A stretch of DNA of 64,000 nucleotides. It comes from Hyphomicrobiaceae bacterium. GTDB taxonomy: Bacteria; Pseudomonadota; Alphaproteobacteria; Rhizobiales; Hyphomicrobiaceae. Under the pieces are notes generated by a model that saw nothing but the letters and a program-made list of their open reading frames with translations, made no database searches and had not been told where the DNA came from. This document shows, one piece after another, positions 8,964-18,242 of the stretch; the stretch's first letter is position 1, and each line of letters begins with the position of its first letter. The stretch is from the NCBI GenBank assembly GCA_021775735.1, contig JAJFHG010000010.1:1-64000 (forward strand), given 5' to 3'. The position numbers and the translations under genes were made by a program.

Positions 8964-10370
8964 TTAAACAGAGTAGTAGAGGTCATACTCAACAGGGTGA
9001 GGCATCAGATCCATGCGCTCAACTTCTTCCATTTTAAGCGCAATGTAAGCATCGATCATGTCGTCATTCATGACGCCACCCATCTTCAAATACGCACGGT
9101 CGTTGTCGAGGGCTTCCAATGCTTCGCGCAAGCTCGCTGCAACTGTTGGGATGTTGGCAAGCTCGGCTGGTGGCAGGTCATAGAGGTTCTTATCCATGGC
9201 GTCACCTGGATCAATCCGGTTGGAGATGCCATCAAGGCCAGCCATCAGCATGCAGGTGAAGGCCAGGTAAGGGTTGGCGGTTGGATCAGGGAAGCGGATC
9301 TCGATGCGCTTAGCCTTTGGATTGGTGACATGCGGAATGCGGCATGATGCAGACCGATTACGTGCTGAGTATGCCAACAGCACTGGCGCTTCATAACCAG
9401 GGACCAAACGCTTGTAGGAGTTGGTCGATGGGTTGGTGAATGCGTTGATCGATTTGGCGTGTTTCAGAATGCCACCGATGTAGTGTAGGCAAGTTTCTGA
9501 AAGGTCAGCATACTTGTTGCCAGCAAACATAGGCTGGCCGTCTTTCCAGATTGACTGGTGGACGTGCATGCCCGAGCCGTTATCGCCAAACACTGGTTTC
9601 GGCATGAACGTAGCTGACTTGCCATAAGCTTGCGCGACGTTGTGGACGACATACTTATAAACCTGCAAGTGATCGGCCATGGTGATGATCGGGCCAAATT
9701 TGATGCCAAGTTCGTGTTGGGCAGCGCCCACTTCGTGGTGGTGCTTTTCAACCTCAACACCCATTTCGGTCATCACGGAAAGCATTTCAGAACGGATGTC
9801 CTGGCAGCTATCAATCGGTGGCACTGGGAAGTAACCGCCCTTGGTGCGTGGACGGTGACCGAGATTACCCATTTCATATTCGGTGCCGGTGTTGGAGGGC
9901 AGCTCCGTGCAATCAACGCGGAAACCAGTGGAGTACGGTTCTGCAGAAAAGCGCACATCATCAAAGATGAAGAACTCGGCTTCTGGCCCAAAGTATACGG
10001 TGTCACCTATGCCGAGCGACGCCATGTAAGCTTCTGCTTTTTTGGCAATGCCGCGTGGATCGCGTTCATAGGACTGACCCGTTGAGGGCTCGTTCACATC
10101 ACAGAAGATGGCAAGTGTTGTTTGCGCAAAAAATGGATCGATGTGAGCAGACGCTGGATCAGGGATTAACATCATGTCGGAAGCTTCGATGCTTTTCCAA
10201 CCTGCAATCGAAGAGCCGTCGAAGGCATAGCCTTCAAATACTTCTTCATCAAAGCAACTCGCATCTGCGGTGACGTGTTGCATCTTTCCGCGTGTATCTG
10301 TGAAGCGCAGATCGACGAACTTCACGTCTTTGTCCTTTATCAGTTGAAGGACATCATTCGCAGTTTTCAT
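8964..10370 (-). CDS. glnA: glutamine synthetase type I
   Basis: A 468-residue glutamine synthetase that joins ammonia to glutamate with ATP in the cytosol as a dodecamer. The N-terminal beta-grasp domain (DGSSIAGW), the [10 protein letters not shown] metal-binding segment, [32 protein letters not shown] and [17 protein letters not shown] blocks are all intact. NLYDLPP near the C-terminus holds the tyrosine that GlnE adenylylates, marking the GSI-beta, nitrogen-regulated subtype. Length equals the E. coli enzyme. It lies 79 bases behind glnB on the same strand, the standard alphaproteobacterial glnBA operon, and ends at a strong terminator. Confidence 0.98.
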   Translation of the reverse strand: MKTANDVLQLIKDKDVKFVDLRFTDTRGKMQHVTADASCFDEEVFEGYAFDGSSIAGWKSIEASDMMLIPDPASAHIDPFFAQTTLAIFCDVNEPSTGQSYERDPRGIAKKAEAYMASLGIGDTVYFGPEAEFFIFDDVRFSAEPYSTGFRVDCTELPSNTGTEYEMGNLGHRPRTKGGYFPVPPIDSCQDIRSEMLSVMTEMGVEVEKHHHEVGAAQHELGIKFGPIITMADHLQVYKYVVHNVAQAYGKSATFMPKPVFGDNGSGMHVHQSIWKDGQPMFAGNKYADLSETCLHYIGGILKHAKSINAFTNPSTNSYKRLVPGYEAPVLLAYSARNRSASCRIPHVTNPKAKRIEIRFPDPTANPYLAFTCMLMAGLDGISNRIDPGDAMDKNLYDLPPAELANIPTVAASLREALEALDNDRAYLKMGGVMNDDMIDAYIALKMEEVERMDLMPHPVEYDLYYSV

Positions 10371-10449
10371 TGGCTCTCCCCTTTCGTGAGCAAGCGTCGT
10401 TTGTGTCTTATGGGTGTTTGCCCCGCTCGGAGGCTATCGTTCCAGCCAG

Positions 10450-10848
<399 letters not shown>

Positions 10849-10850
10849 TT

Positions 10851-10866
10851 AGCACACCCTGTGCCA
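10851..10866 (-). promoter_or_regulatory. sigma-54 (RpoN) promoter of glnBA
   Basis: On the minus strand the sequence reads TGGCAC-AGGGT-GTGCT. This matches the -24/-12 consensus TGGCAC-N5-TTGCW with one mismatch, and the GG and GC dinucleotides are correctly spaced. It lies about 62 bases before the glnB start, so the transcript would start near 10840. NtrC-activated glnBA promoters of this class are established in related bacteria. I saw no clear NtrC site upstream. Confidence 0.75.
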
Positions 10867-11222
10867 ACTGGTTGTCGAAGATTTAATCGCAGTAATATCA
10901 GTCTGTTAGGTTGCGATCGTTCGTGTGAACAGCCATTGGCACCAAGAAAAATGCCTAAATATTATGCTGGATGCATAAACTGTAGGCATAGTTGGAAACT
11001 GCACTGTAAGGCCGGGATGGCGGTGTTGGGTCGGCGACAAAACAGTCTCAGGCTCCGGGTGAACATTTCAGTCTTTGGATGTCTCAACGGTGCGCGCGGT
11101 TGTAAAAGAAATAAGCCCACACCAGACTGTTGAACTGCAGGTTTGTAATACGCAGGCCGCTTCAATCGGTGAAACCACAAAGGACAGCGCCGCACAACGT
11201 CTCGCGGCGGGCAATATTCTCA
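10867..11222. other. glnB-nnr divergent spacer
   Basis: About 350 bases between the glnBA promoter and the NAD(P)HX repair gene. It should hold the nnr promoter and any NtrC sites. No gene or clear operator is recognised. Confidence 0.4.
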
Positions 11223-12701
11223 ATGCAAGCAATTGAACTCCTGACAACAGAAGAGATGCAGCGGGCCGACGCCTTAGCTACAAAAGCCGGAGTGCCAAGT
11301 CTGGAGCTGATGGAAGCTGCAGGGCGCAGCGTTGCTAATGTTGTGCAACATGTTGCCGAATATGCGGGCCACCGTGTGTGCATTCTCAGCGGACCAGGTA
11401 ACAACGGTGGTGACGGTTACGTTGCAGCGCGCGTTCTCAAAGATGTTGGCCTCGATGTGCGTGTGTTTCAGCTCGGTGACAAAGCCGATCTTAAAGGCGA
11501 TGCCAAAGTGATGATGCAGCGGTTTAACGGCGTTGTGCGCTCGCTCGATCAACTCGCCGTTGACCAGAGCGATGTCATTGTGGACGCGCTGTTTGGTGCT
11601 GGTCTCGCCCGTCCGGTTTCAGGTGTCGCTGCAGACGTTGTGGCAGCGGCAAATGCGAGCGGTGTGCCCATTGTTGCTGTTGATGTGCCGACGGGGCTCA
11701 ATGGCGATACTGGCGCGGCGGAGGGCCCTGTTATTGAAGCCTCTCACACCGTAACGTTCTTCCGTTTCAAGCCTGGTCACCTATTGGAGCCCGGACGAAC
11801 GCTCTGTGGTATCACAACGGTTGCTGATATCGGCACACCGGATGACGTGCTGGTGAGCATAAAACCCACCACTGTGCAGAACGTGCCCGCCGTTTGGGAT
11901 GCACAGTTACCCCAGCTGAAGCGCGATGGTCATAAGTATGATCGCGGTCACGCGGTTGTTGTCAGCGGCCCTGCCACCAAGACAGGAGCTGCGCGATTGG
12001 CGGCGCGCGGTGCACTTCGTATTGGCGCAGGGTTGGTGACCGTTGCTTCACCAGTCGACGCAGCTGACATCAACGCCGCGCAGTTAACAGCGATTATGCT
12101 GGAAAGCTTTGCAAGCTTGGCGGGGCTTCAGCATATTCTATCGGACAGTCGCAAGAATGCGGTATTGATCGGGCCTGGGCGTGGTGTGTTTCCAGAAACA
12201 AAAGACGATGTGGCGACTGTTCTGCGCTCGGGTGCAGCAACAGTGCTTGATGCTGATGCTTTGACGGTGTTTGCTGATGCGCGCAATGATTTGGTCTCTG
12301 CAATTTCTAAACAACCCGAGCGACCTGTTGTGATTACACCCCACGCTGGGGAGTTTGCGCGGCTGTTTCCAGATATCAAAGGTAATAAGTTAGCGCGCGC
12401 GCGCAGCGCTGCCGAGCTATTGCAGGTCGTTGTTGTTTTAAAAGGGGCAGATACGGTTATTGCCGCCCCTGATGGACGCGCTGCCATTAATGCCAATGCG
12501 CCAGCAACACTTGCTACGGCAGGGTCCGGCGATGTATTGGCTGGGATGATCACTGGGCTGCTTGCCCAGCATATGCCGATGTTTGAAGCCGCATGTGCCG
12601 CGGTGTGGTTGCACGGTGCTGCGGCGAGCAGATTCGGCGTTGGCCTGATCGCGGAAGACTTGCCTGAGCAGCTGCCTAGAATTTTACGACGTTTGAAATG
12701 A
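11223..12701 (+). CDS. nnr: bifunctional NAD(P)HX epimerase / ADP-dependent dehydratase
   Basis: About 492 residues joining two metabolite-repair enzymes that restore damaged, hydrated NADH and NADPH. The N-terminal epimerase (NnrE/YjeF-N, about 1-215) shows GPGNNGGDGYVAARVL and VDVPTGLNGDTG. The C-terminal kinase-like dehydratase (NnrD/YjeF-C, about 225-490) shows GHAVVVSGP, TPHAGEFARLF, KGADTVIAAPDG and the ATP-site GSGDVLAGMITGLL. Length matches E. coli Nnr. I chose the ATG at 11223, where the family pattern begins (MQAIELLTTEEMQRAD); the frame to 11130 begins with a TTG and adds unrelated residues. Placement next to glnB is common in alphaproteobacteria. Confidence 0.94.
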   Translation: MQAIELLTTEEMQRADALATKAGVPSLELMEAAGRSVANVVQHVAEYAGHRVCILSGPGNNGGDGYVAARVLKDVGLDVRVFQLGDKADLKGDAKVMMQRFNGVVRSLDQLAVDQSDVIVDALFGAGLARPVSGVAADVVAAANASGVPIVAVDVPTGLNGDTGAAEGPVIEASHTVTFFRFKPGHLLEPGRTLCGITTVADIGTPDDVLVSIKPTTVQNVPAVWDAQLPQLKRDGHKYDRGHAVVVSGPATKTGAARLAARGALRIGAGLVTVASPVDAADINAAQLTAIMLESFASLAGLQHILSDSRKNAVLIGPGRGVFPETKDDVATVLRSGAATVLDADALTVFADARNDLVSAISKQPERPVVITPHAGEFARLFPDIKGNKLARARSAAELLQVVVVLKGADTVIAAPDGRAAINANAPATLATAGSGDVLAGMITGLLAQHMPMFEAACAAVWLHGAAASRFGVGLIAEDLPEQLPRILRRLK

Positions 12702-12710
12702 ATGTCATAG

Positions 12711-12740
12711 CCAACACGACCTTGGCCAACACGACCTTGG
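12711..12740. repeat. 15-bp perfect tandem duplication with hairpin
   Basis: CCAACACGACCTTGG occurs twice end to end. The second copy is followed by GACGTGTTGG, whose CGTGTTGG pairs with CCAACACG to form an 8-bp stem. The hairpin lies between the convergent nnr and thioesterase genes and may help end transcription, although no T-run follows. Confidence 0.75.
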
Positions 12741-12757
12741 GACGTGTTGGGCAAATA

Positions 12758-13336
12758 TCAAATCACATCATTTGAATATTGCGCTTGTTGGGTTGCACTT
12801 TTCATAGCCCGGTCTGCGGCCAGAAAGGCTTCCATTTCCGTGCTCGTCGGTGGGCTTGGTTCATGCACACCAATGGCCGCCATTAATTCATCAATTGGAA
12901 CAAAGCGTTTGTTGTGGCGCTCATAGAGGCCACCTTTGAAAAACGCATGCGACGCGATCTGGCCTTTGTGGCGTCCAGTTTCCAGATACGTTGTTTGCTC
13001 AATGATGACTTGAGTTTTATCCCAGCCCACAATACGCGACTCCATGCGAAAACGACCAAACAAACGCACCTCGCGCTTAAACCGAATAGCAATTGTACTG
13101 GCGATCGGTGTCCATTTCTTTTTAAGTGCTGTTTTAACAAGTCCACTACGGATCATCAGATCTAAGCGACCCAAATCCATCATCGTCAGATAGCGCCCGT
13201 TGTTCATGTGCAAACTGGTGTCGAGGTCATGAAACCATGCGCGAAAGGTGAGGTGTGATGCATCGGCTGGCAGCGTGAGACGTTCGCGCCAAAACCCTGA
13301 CACCAAAACCCATATCAAGCGTAGCCAAAGATTCAT
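12758..13336 (-). CDS. hotdog-fold thioesterase (THEM6/4HBT-like)
   Basis: A 192-residue protein with a hydrophobic N-terminus (MNLWLRLIWVLVSGFW) and then a hotdog acyl-thioesterase domain. The pattern DLDTSLHMNNGRYLTMMDLGR (here 20 residues or so) is the 4HBT/THEM6 signature with the catalytic aspartate and HMNNG. IAIRFKREVRLFG and HAFFKGGLYE complete the fold. It probably hydrolyses acyl-CoA at the membrane; substrate unknown. The ATG at 13336 is the only reasonable start. A perfect 16-bp palindrome lies 205 bases upstream and may control it. Confidence 0.85.
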   Translation of the reverse strand: MNLWLRLIWVLVSGFWRERLTLPADASHLTFRAWFHDLDTSLHMNNGRYLTMMDLGRLDLMIRSGLVKTALKKKWTPIASTIAIRFKREVRLFGRFRMESRIVGWDKTQVIIEQTTYLETGRHKGQIASHAFFKGGLYERHNKRFVPIDELMAAIGVHEPSPPTSTEMEAFLAADRAMKSATQQAQYSNDVI

Positions 13337-13754
13337 TGATCATTCCAAAGGTGTTGCGTTCAATGCAGTGGTGCGTGCTTCACAGCGCGTCGTGTGCGTC
13401 AGCGTTTTTAATGGGAGCGTGATCGCGCAAATCCCACGGTGATGTAAATAATGTCGTGTTTGGTCGTGCGCACTATGTCCGAAACGCATCGCCCAAGATA
13501 ACCGGCCAGCAAAATAACTGGGAAGTAAACCATATTTACGTTTACGTTAACGTAAAGCAGGTGATGTCGTCAAGTCTTTAGAGGGATTTGGAGACGGGCT
13601 TGGTGAGGAGGCGTATCGGCTGGAAAAAATGGCGGCTTCACCTGTCTAGATAGTGTCTCACTGAAGCCTGACATCGGCCAAAGCTTGCGCATCGCGTGGT
13701 GTTTGGAGACGCGCTTCAATCTGAACTACAACGGCATGAGATTGCTTTGCTCAA
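13337..13754. other. intergenic spacer with operator-like palindrome
   Basis: 418 bases upstream of the thioesterase gene and downstream of the membrane protein at 13755-14498. Apart from the palindrome at 13541-13556 I see no gene or RNA. Confidence 0.5.
13541..13556. promoter_or_regulatory. perfect 16-bp palindrome, probable operator
   Basis: TTTACGTTAACGTAAA is its own reverse complement and is preceded directly by another TTTACG half-site. It resembles the operators reported for MerR-family LiuR-type regulators of branched-chain amino acid and acyl-CoA catabolism; that assignment is inference. The nearest downstream gene in a transcribable direction is the thioesterase starting at 13336. 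Confidence 0.6.
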
Positions 13755-14498
13755 TCACACCACCGCATAGAGCCATCGATAGATAGCGTTGAGGAGCACA
13801 AGGTATGCGGGGGAGAGAAGTAGCACAGAGAAGGTTACTGCAATCACGGTGCGCCAACGTGCAACAGCCATGGTGCGTTTCAGAACTGTGGTCAGCACGG
13901 CGGTGTAAAACACGAGGCATGCCAAAATTGTCCATAGAATTGCATGGAAACTCCAGCCTTGCGTCTCGGTTGTGGTGACATTTTGCATGAGTCCATAATC
14001 GCTCTGCGTATTGCCACTGAGCAAACACATGATCGTGCGCGGTGCGCATCCGCTGGTCATGACGCTGGCGTAGTTTCCTGTAAAGTCGAGTGTGAGAAGC
14101 GTGAAGATCAGAATAATCATAACCAGTAGCGCTGTACCGCCGACATAAAGACAGCCTGCCAAAGTGTCAGCAAAACCTGCCGTGCGCGTCCATAATAGTT
14201 TGAGAACGACATAAACAGCAAAGCCACCTGTGGCCGCGACCAGAATTGGAAAGGCGTGGTGAATGAGATCGGAGAATGCGGTTTTAAAGACATACGAAAA
14301 CGCAGCCTCAATCAGTAAGACAGTGCTGACGGTGAGCAACATAAACCGGGACGCTGCACGCAGCGGACCACCCGGCCTCGCAGCCATCGTGTCGGCGAAA
14401 GCTGTTGGTCTCAGCGTAATTTCAACCGCCGATGCGACCAAAGACCAGCGCTTATTGGCCTCCCGCGCGACAGCTTGTTTCAACAGATGTGTCAGCAC
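13755..14498 (-). CDS. integral membrane protein, unknown function
   Basis: About 247 residues from a GTG at 14498, chosen because the frame upstream (TTG at 14609) adds charged, unrelated sequence; a GGGGGACCT precedes the GTG. Five hydrophobic spans are visible, including FMLLTVSTVLLIEAAF, AFPILVAATGGFAVYVVL, CLYVGGTALLVMIILIF, ILWTILACLVFYTAVL and VIAVTFSVLLLSPAYLVLL. Layout suggests a Yip1-like or similar inner-membrane protein, but no diagnostic motif is seen. It is divergent from the TPR gene. Not recognised further. Confidence 0.65.
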   Translation of the reverse strand: MLTHLLKQAVAREANKRWSLVASAVEITLRPTAFADTMAARPGGPLRAASRFMLLTVSTVLLIEAAFSYVFKTAFSDLIHHAFPILVAATGGFAVYVVLKLLWTRTAGFADTLAGCLYVGGTALLVMIILIFTLLTLDFTGNYASVMTSGCAPRTIMCLLSGNTQSDYGLMQNVTTTETQGWSFHAILWTILACLVFYTAVLTTVLKRTMAVARWRTVIAVTFSVLLLSPAYLVLLNAIYRWLYAVV

Positions 14499-14719
14499 AT
14501 GAGGTCCCCCGCGCGTGGTGGTAGGTGATTTAAAGTGTTTTAGGAAGAAATCATATTTCCGATGTTTTGGGGACCCACTATGAAAGCGGCTGCTTTTTCC
14601 ACCGCGCAAGCCATCAGACTGCCGCCATTACGGCCGAGAGTGACCTGCGGTTTGACCTAGCGCTGGTCATGCCCAATCAGATATAAGAGTGGTAAGAGCC
14701 ACGCAAAGATCGACACCAA

Positions 14720-16462
14720 ATGCGCACACAACGGAATACACTTAGATCAGGCTTTACCTCACACCTGACCATATTGGGATGTGTGGTAGCGACGATGACA
14801 TGGGGCGCTCAGCCGACCCAAGCGCGTCAAACACCAGGTTCGCCTGCTGATGCTGGCGCTGCAGCTCTTCATAAAGGCGATACCGGCGCTGCGGTGACGC
14901 AGTTTTCCACAGCACTTAAAGATAACAGCCTAACCACTGATCGCCGTGCCGCCCTACTCAATGATCGCGGAGTTGCCTACATGCGCCTTGGACAATCCAA
15001 GCGCGCGATTGAAGATTTCAATGCCGCTGTGCAGCTGCTGCCGGAATACGCGGCTATCTACAATAATCGCGGCAATCTTTTATTGTCGCTCGGGTTGTTG
15101 AAAGAAGCCCGCAAAGATTTTGATCGCGCGCTGGTTTTGGCACCGGGATATGCCGCTGCATACAACAATCGTGCCGGCCTCCTGGCGCGTCAGGGTGAAT
15201 GGACCAAGTCCGTTGGCGACTATACTCATGCTGTCAAATTAGCACCTAACAATCCAGCCCCGCTAAGCGGTCGTGGGCGTTCGCACCTCAGTCTTGGCCG
15301 TCCGCATGCTGCCATGCGTGATTTTACCCGGGCTATTACGGCCAATGCCAGGTTCGCTGTGGGTTATCGTGATCGCGCGGAAGCGCTGATGCAGTTGGAA
15401 GACTATGATGGTGCTATTGAAGATCTGTCGAGGGCGATTGCATTTGATGTCAACAACCCTGCGATCTATCTCATTCGTGGCAAGGCGTATCTTGCAACAC
15501 AAAATGTTGCCTCTGCGCTGACGGATTTTTCGCGCGCAGTTGAGCTTAACCCCAATCTTGCACCGGCTTATGAGGTGCGCGGCCTCGCCCATGCCATGGC
15601 CGGTACCAATGAAGCTGCGTTCCAGGATCTGAACCTAGCGTTGCAACTCAACCCCCGTTCGAGTGTTGCATTTGCTTATCGCGCTTACGCCTACAAGCTT
15701 ACAGGACAGGCCGAGATTGGCCGCCGCGATATAGAAAACGCGCGCGAGTTGGATGGTGAGCGCCCAGAAGTCTACTGGGCCAAGGCCGAGATTGAAGAAG
15801 CGTTGGGCAATGCCGATCAGGCGATTGCAGATTTGCGCAAAGCGCTCAGGCTGAAACCAGGAATGCAGGCCGCTATCGTGGCTCTGGAGCGGTTTGGCTT
15901 GGGCGTCGAAGCAGAGCGTCCCGTTGGCCGAAAAGGAACAGACGGTTGGCAGGTTTATGTTCAAAACAATCGGTTCTTTGCCCGTAACAACTTTTATCCG
16001 CGCTTGAGTGTCCCCTTGGAGCGTTGGACGTCAGCCAATCCCAAAGTGTTATCCTGGCAAGTGCGCGAGGAACCGTTTAAGGGTGTCGGCGTGCTGCGCT
16101 ATGAAAGCGGTGTGGTGAAACAGGGTGGCAAAACAATCCGTATTGTCCATGCTGCGATTGTTGACCTCTATTATAACCGCGTCGTGGCGATTGAACTCGA
16201 TACAAAGGGTCAAGAACGCTCAACATGGACGTGGGGCAACGGCAAGCTGACGGTCGCCAACCTCGATGGCGCAACAGATGTTTTCGACTTGCGCAAAGGT
16301 CGCGCGCGCACAACCGCAGCAGGGGGTGGTCAACGTCTCTATCGCGGTCCCAATGGTGAGGTTTGGTCACCGTGGGCAGAAGGTGGACTGCCAAAGCCCC
16401 CTCCACGCAAAGTGCGCAAGCGCAAGAAGCCCAAATCGCTGTTTGATCTTTTGTTTAATTAG
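14720..16462 (+). CDS. periplasmic TPR-repeat protein
   Basis: A 580-residue protein with a signal peptide (cleavage near TQARQ) followed by about ten tetratricopeptide repeats over residues 45-390. Typical units read AYNNRAGLLARQGEW and IYLIRGKAYLATQN, with the small-large residue spacing of TPR helices. TPR arrays bind other proteins. A beta-rich domain of unknown type follows (about 400-555, WQVYVQNNRFFARNNFYPR), then a proline/lysine-rich tail (PPPRKVRKRKKPK). It probably acts as a scaffold in the periplasm. The next genes on the strand are two L,D-transpeptidases, hinting at an envelope role, but the 350-base gap argues against one operon. Confidence 0.85.
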   Translation: MRTQRNTLRSGFTSHLTILGCVVATMTWGAQPTQARQTPGSPADAGAAALHKGDTGAAVTQFSTALKDNSLTTDRRAALLNDRGVAYMRLGQSKRAIEDFNAAVQLLPEYAAIYNNRGNLLLSLGLLKEARKDFDRALVLAPGYAAAYNNRAGLLARQGEWTKSVGDYTHAVKLAPNNPAPLSGRGRSHLSLGRPHAAMRDFTRAITANARFAVGYRDRAEALMQLEDYDGAIEDLSRAIAFDVNNPAIYLIRGKAYLATQNVASALTDFSRAVELNPNLAPAYEVRGLAHAMAGTNEAAFQDLNLALQLNPRSSVAFAYRAYAYKLTGQAEIGRRDIENARELDGERPEVYWAKAEIEEALGNADQAIADLRKALRLKPGMQAAIVALERFGLGVEAERPVGRKGTDGWQVYVQNNRFFARNNFYPRLSVPLERWTSANPKVLSWQVREEPFKGVGVLRYESGVVKQGGKTIRIVHAAIVDLYYNRVVAIELDTKGQERSTWTWGNGKLTVANLDGATDVFDLRKGRARTTAAGGGQRLYRGPNGEVWSPWAEGGLPKPPPRKVRKRKKPKSLFDLLFN

Positions 16463-16812
16463 ACCGCTTCAGCCGACGTCTGCGCGGTCTATAAGACACG
16501 CCCACGCGCGCACGCGCCCTTTACCAGTCAGTAACAGCTCTTTCTGACCTGTTACCAGTTGCTATCAGCAACCCCATGGTCAGAGCTCTGTTCAATCAAA
16601 AAAAGTCGATGTGTGCCTAAGAAACTCTAGGCCGGGGCCATTCCAGCAGCCTATCATTAACGAACGGCGGCTATGATCCGGACATCTGTTGGCAGCCACC
16701 CAAACTCAGACAAGCAACATTTCAGAGTTTGTTTCGTGTTTGAAGTGCCTCGCCAGTCCACCCGCCGGATGTTCAGTTGAATATTCTAGTACTGCGTAAA
16801 GGGAATAGGACG
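16463..16812. other. intergenic spacer
   Basis: 350 bases before the first L,D-transpeptidase. An AGACCGC/GCGGTCT inverted repeat at about 16463-16491 directly follows the TPR stop codon and may be a weak terminator without a T-run. No gene is seen. Confidence 0.4.
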
Positions 16813-17238
16813 ATGCGTAATGCACTTCTCGCACTTTTTGTGCTGGCACTGAGCCTTGGAGCTTCAGTGCAAAATGCGGACGCTCGTGTGCGTGTCCATA
16901 TTGATAAAAGCTCTCAGGTCATGCGTGTTTATGTCGGCGGCTATCTGCGCCACACATGGCGTGTTTCAACAGGCCGTCGCGGCTACAACACGCCCAACGG
17001 CAGCTATAGTCCAAAACGGCTCGCGCGCCGCCACTACTCGAGCAAGTATCACGGCTCACCGATGCCGTATTCCATATTCTTTCGTGGCGGCTATGCCATT
17101 CATGGATCGTATGCAACCAAACAGCTTGGCCGCAGAGCCTCGCATGGGTGTGTTCGCTTGCATCCAAGCAATGCAGCACGTCTGTATTCGCTGGTGCGTG
17201 CCAATCGCGCGCGAACCCGCATTGTGATTACCAACTAG
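16813..17238 (+). CDS. L,D-transpeptidase (YkuD domain)
   Basis: A 141-residue secreted enzyme that makes 3-3 peptidoglycan crosslinks or attaches proteins to peptidoglycan. A signal peptide (MRNALLALFVLALSLGA) precedes the catalytic YkuD domain. The active site is intact: HGSYATKQLG with the conserved histidine, then SHGCVRL with the nucleophile cysteine. The ATG at 16813 has a good AGGACG site and starts the signal peptide; the longer frame to 16777 does not. It is a short single-domain form, and its paralog follows 176 bases downstream. Confidence 0.92.
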   Translation: MRNALLALFVLALSLGASVQNADARVRVHIDKSSQVMRVYVGGYLRHTWRVSTGRRGYNTPNGSYSPKRLARRHYSSKYHGSPMPYSIFFRGGYAIHGSYATKQLGRRASHGCVRLHPSNAARLYSLVRANRARTRIVITN

Positions 17239-17414
17239 AACATGAGACCAGCGTCCAATCAAAGAGGCGCGGCTTAACAAGATTTCTGCGACTACGGTTG
17301 CAAGCAGTGAGGCAATAAGTATGCGATGGCCGGCAACGGTTGTCGGAGTTTGTCATGGTGATGAAAGTTTTGTGTCATCACCAATTGTAATGCGTAGTTG
17401 AAGGACACCAAACG

Positions 17415-18137
17415 ATGAGAATGTGCGCGACCCTTGCTGCGGTCTTGATCAGCCTTGCAGCTGTTGGGCCAGTAGCGGCTATGGATTGGCCGGTTGTTTA
17501 TGATGATGCGGCAAGACCCAGCAGTGCTGCAACAGCTGGTGATTCAAAGAAGGCTGGCGATGCTAAGTTGGAGTTGGCATCGGTTGAACCTGCCAAGCCT
17601 GCTCCGCCGCCTGTAACCTTGAAGCTAGATATCAACCTGACATCGCAGCGCATCACAGTGAGTGAAAATGGCGCCGCCAAATACACCTGGAAGATTTCAT
17701 CAGGCCGTAGTGGTTACCTGACACCGACAGGTAATTATCGCCCACAGTGGATGGCGCGCATGTGGCATTCCAGAAAGTATGATTGGGCACCAATGCCCCA
17801 TTCCATCTTTTTCCATCGCGGGTTTGCCATTCATGCAACCTACGCTACGGGCCGTCTCGGTCGTCCTGCATCGCATGGCTGTATTCGTCTTTCACCGCGC
17901 AATGCGAAAACACTTTATCGCTTGGTGTCGCGTCACGGCAAAGCCTCAACGCGGATCTCAGTTCGTGGCCATGCCAAGCAGTATCGCCAGCGCTACGCCA
18001 AAAAACGGCGCTACCGTCGTGTGCGCCGCGGCTATCGTCAATTGCCGCCAGGTTACGCGTATAGCTATCGCCGTCCACCACGGGCGGCCCAACGCTATCG
18101 TCTACGTCGTTATCGCCAAGTGTACCGTACGTACTAA
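17415..18137 (+). CDS. L,D-transpeptidase with Arg/Tyr-rich tail
   Basis: A 240-residue paralog of the preceding enzyme. Signal peptide (residues 1-22), a Pro/Ala-rich linker, then a YkuD domain (about 55-175) with HATYATGRLG and SHGCIRL, so the catalytic histidine and cysteine are kept. The last about 65 residues (from RGHAKQYRQRYAKKRRYRR on) are dominated by arginine and tyrosine with some proline. Such a tail could bind anionic polymers such as lipopolysaccharide or peptidoglycan; this is inference. The ATG follows a good GAAGGAC. A strong terminator follows. Confidence 0.92.
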   Translation: MRMCATLAAVLISLAAVGPVAAMDWPVVYDDAARPSSAATAGDSKKAGDAKLELASVEPAKPAPPPVTLKLDINLTSQRITVSENGAAKYTWKISSGRSGYLTPTGNYRPQWMARMWHSRKYDWAPMPHSIFFHRGFAIHATYATGRLGRPASHGCIRLSPRNAKTLYRLVSRHGKASTRISVRGHAKQYRQRYAKKRRYRRVRRGYRQLPPGYAYSYRRPPRAAQRYRLRRYRQVYRTY

Positions 18138-18160
18138 ACGTTGGCCGTGAGCCAAATATG

Positions 18161-18197
18161 AAAGCCAGCACTGCGGATTGCAGTGCTGGCTTTTTTC
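18161..18197 (+). terminator. rho-independent terminator
   Basis: GCCAGCACTGC and its exact complement around a 5-base loop, followed by TTTTTTC. It ends the L,D-transpeptidase transcript, 24 bases after the stop codon. Confidence 0.9.
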
Positions 18198-18242
18198 GTC
18201 ATTTATGATGCGCCGAGACCTAATTAGGCCGCTGATTGCAAC

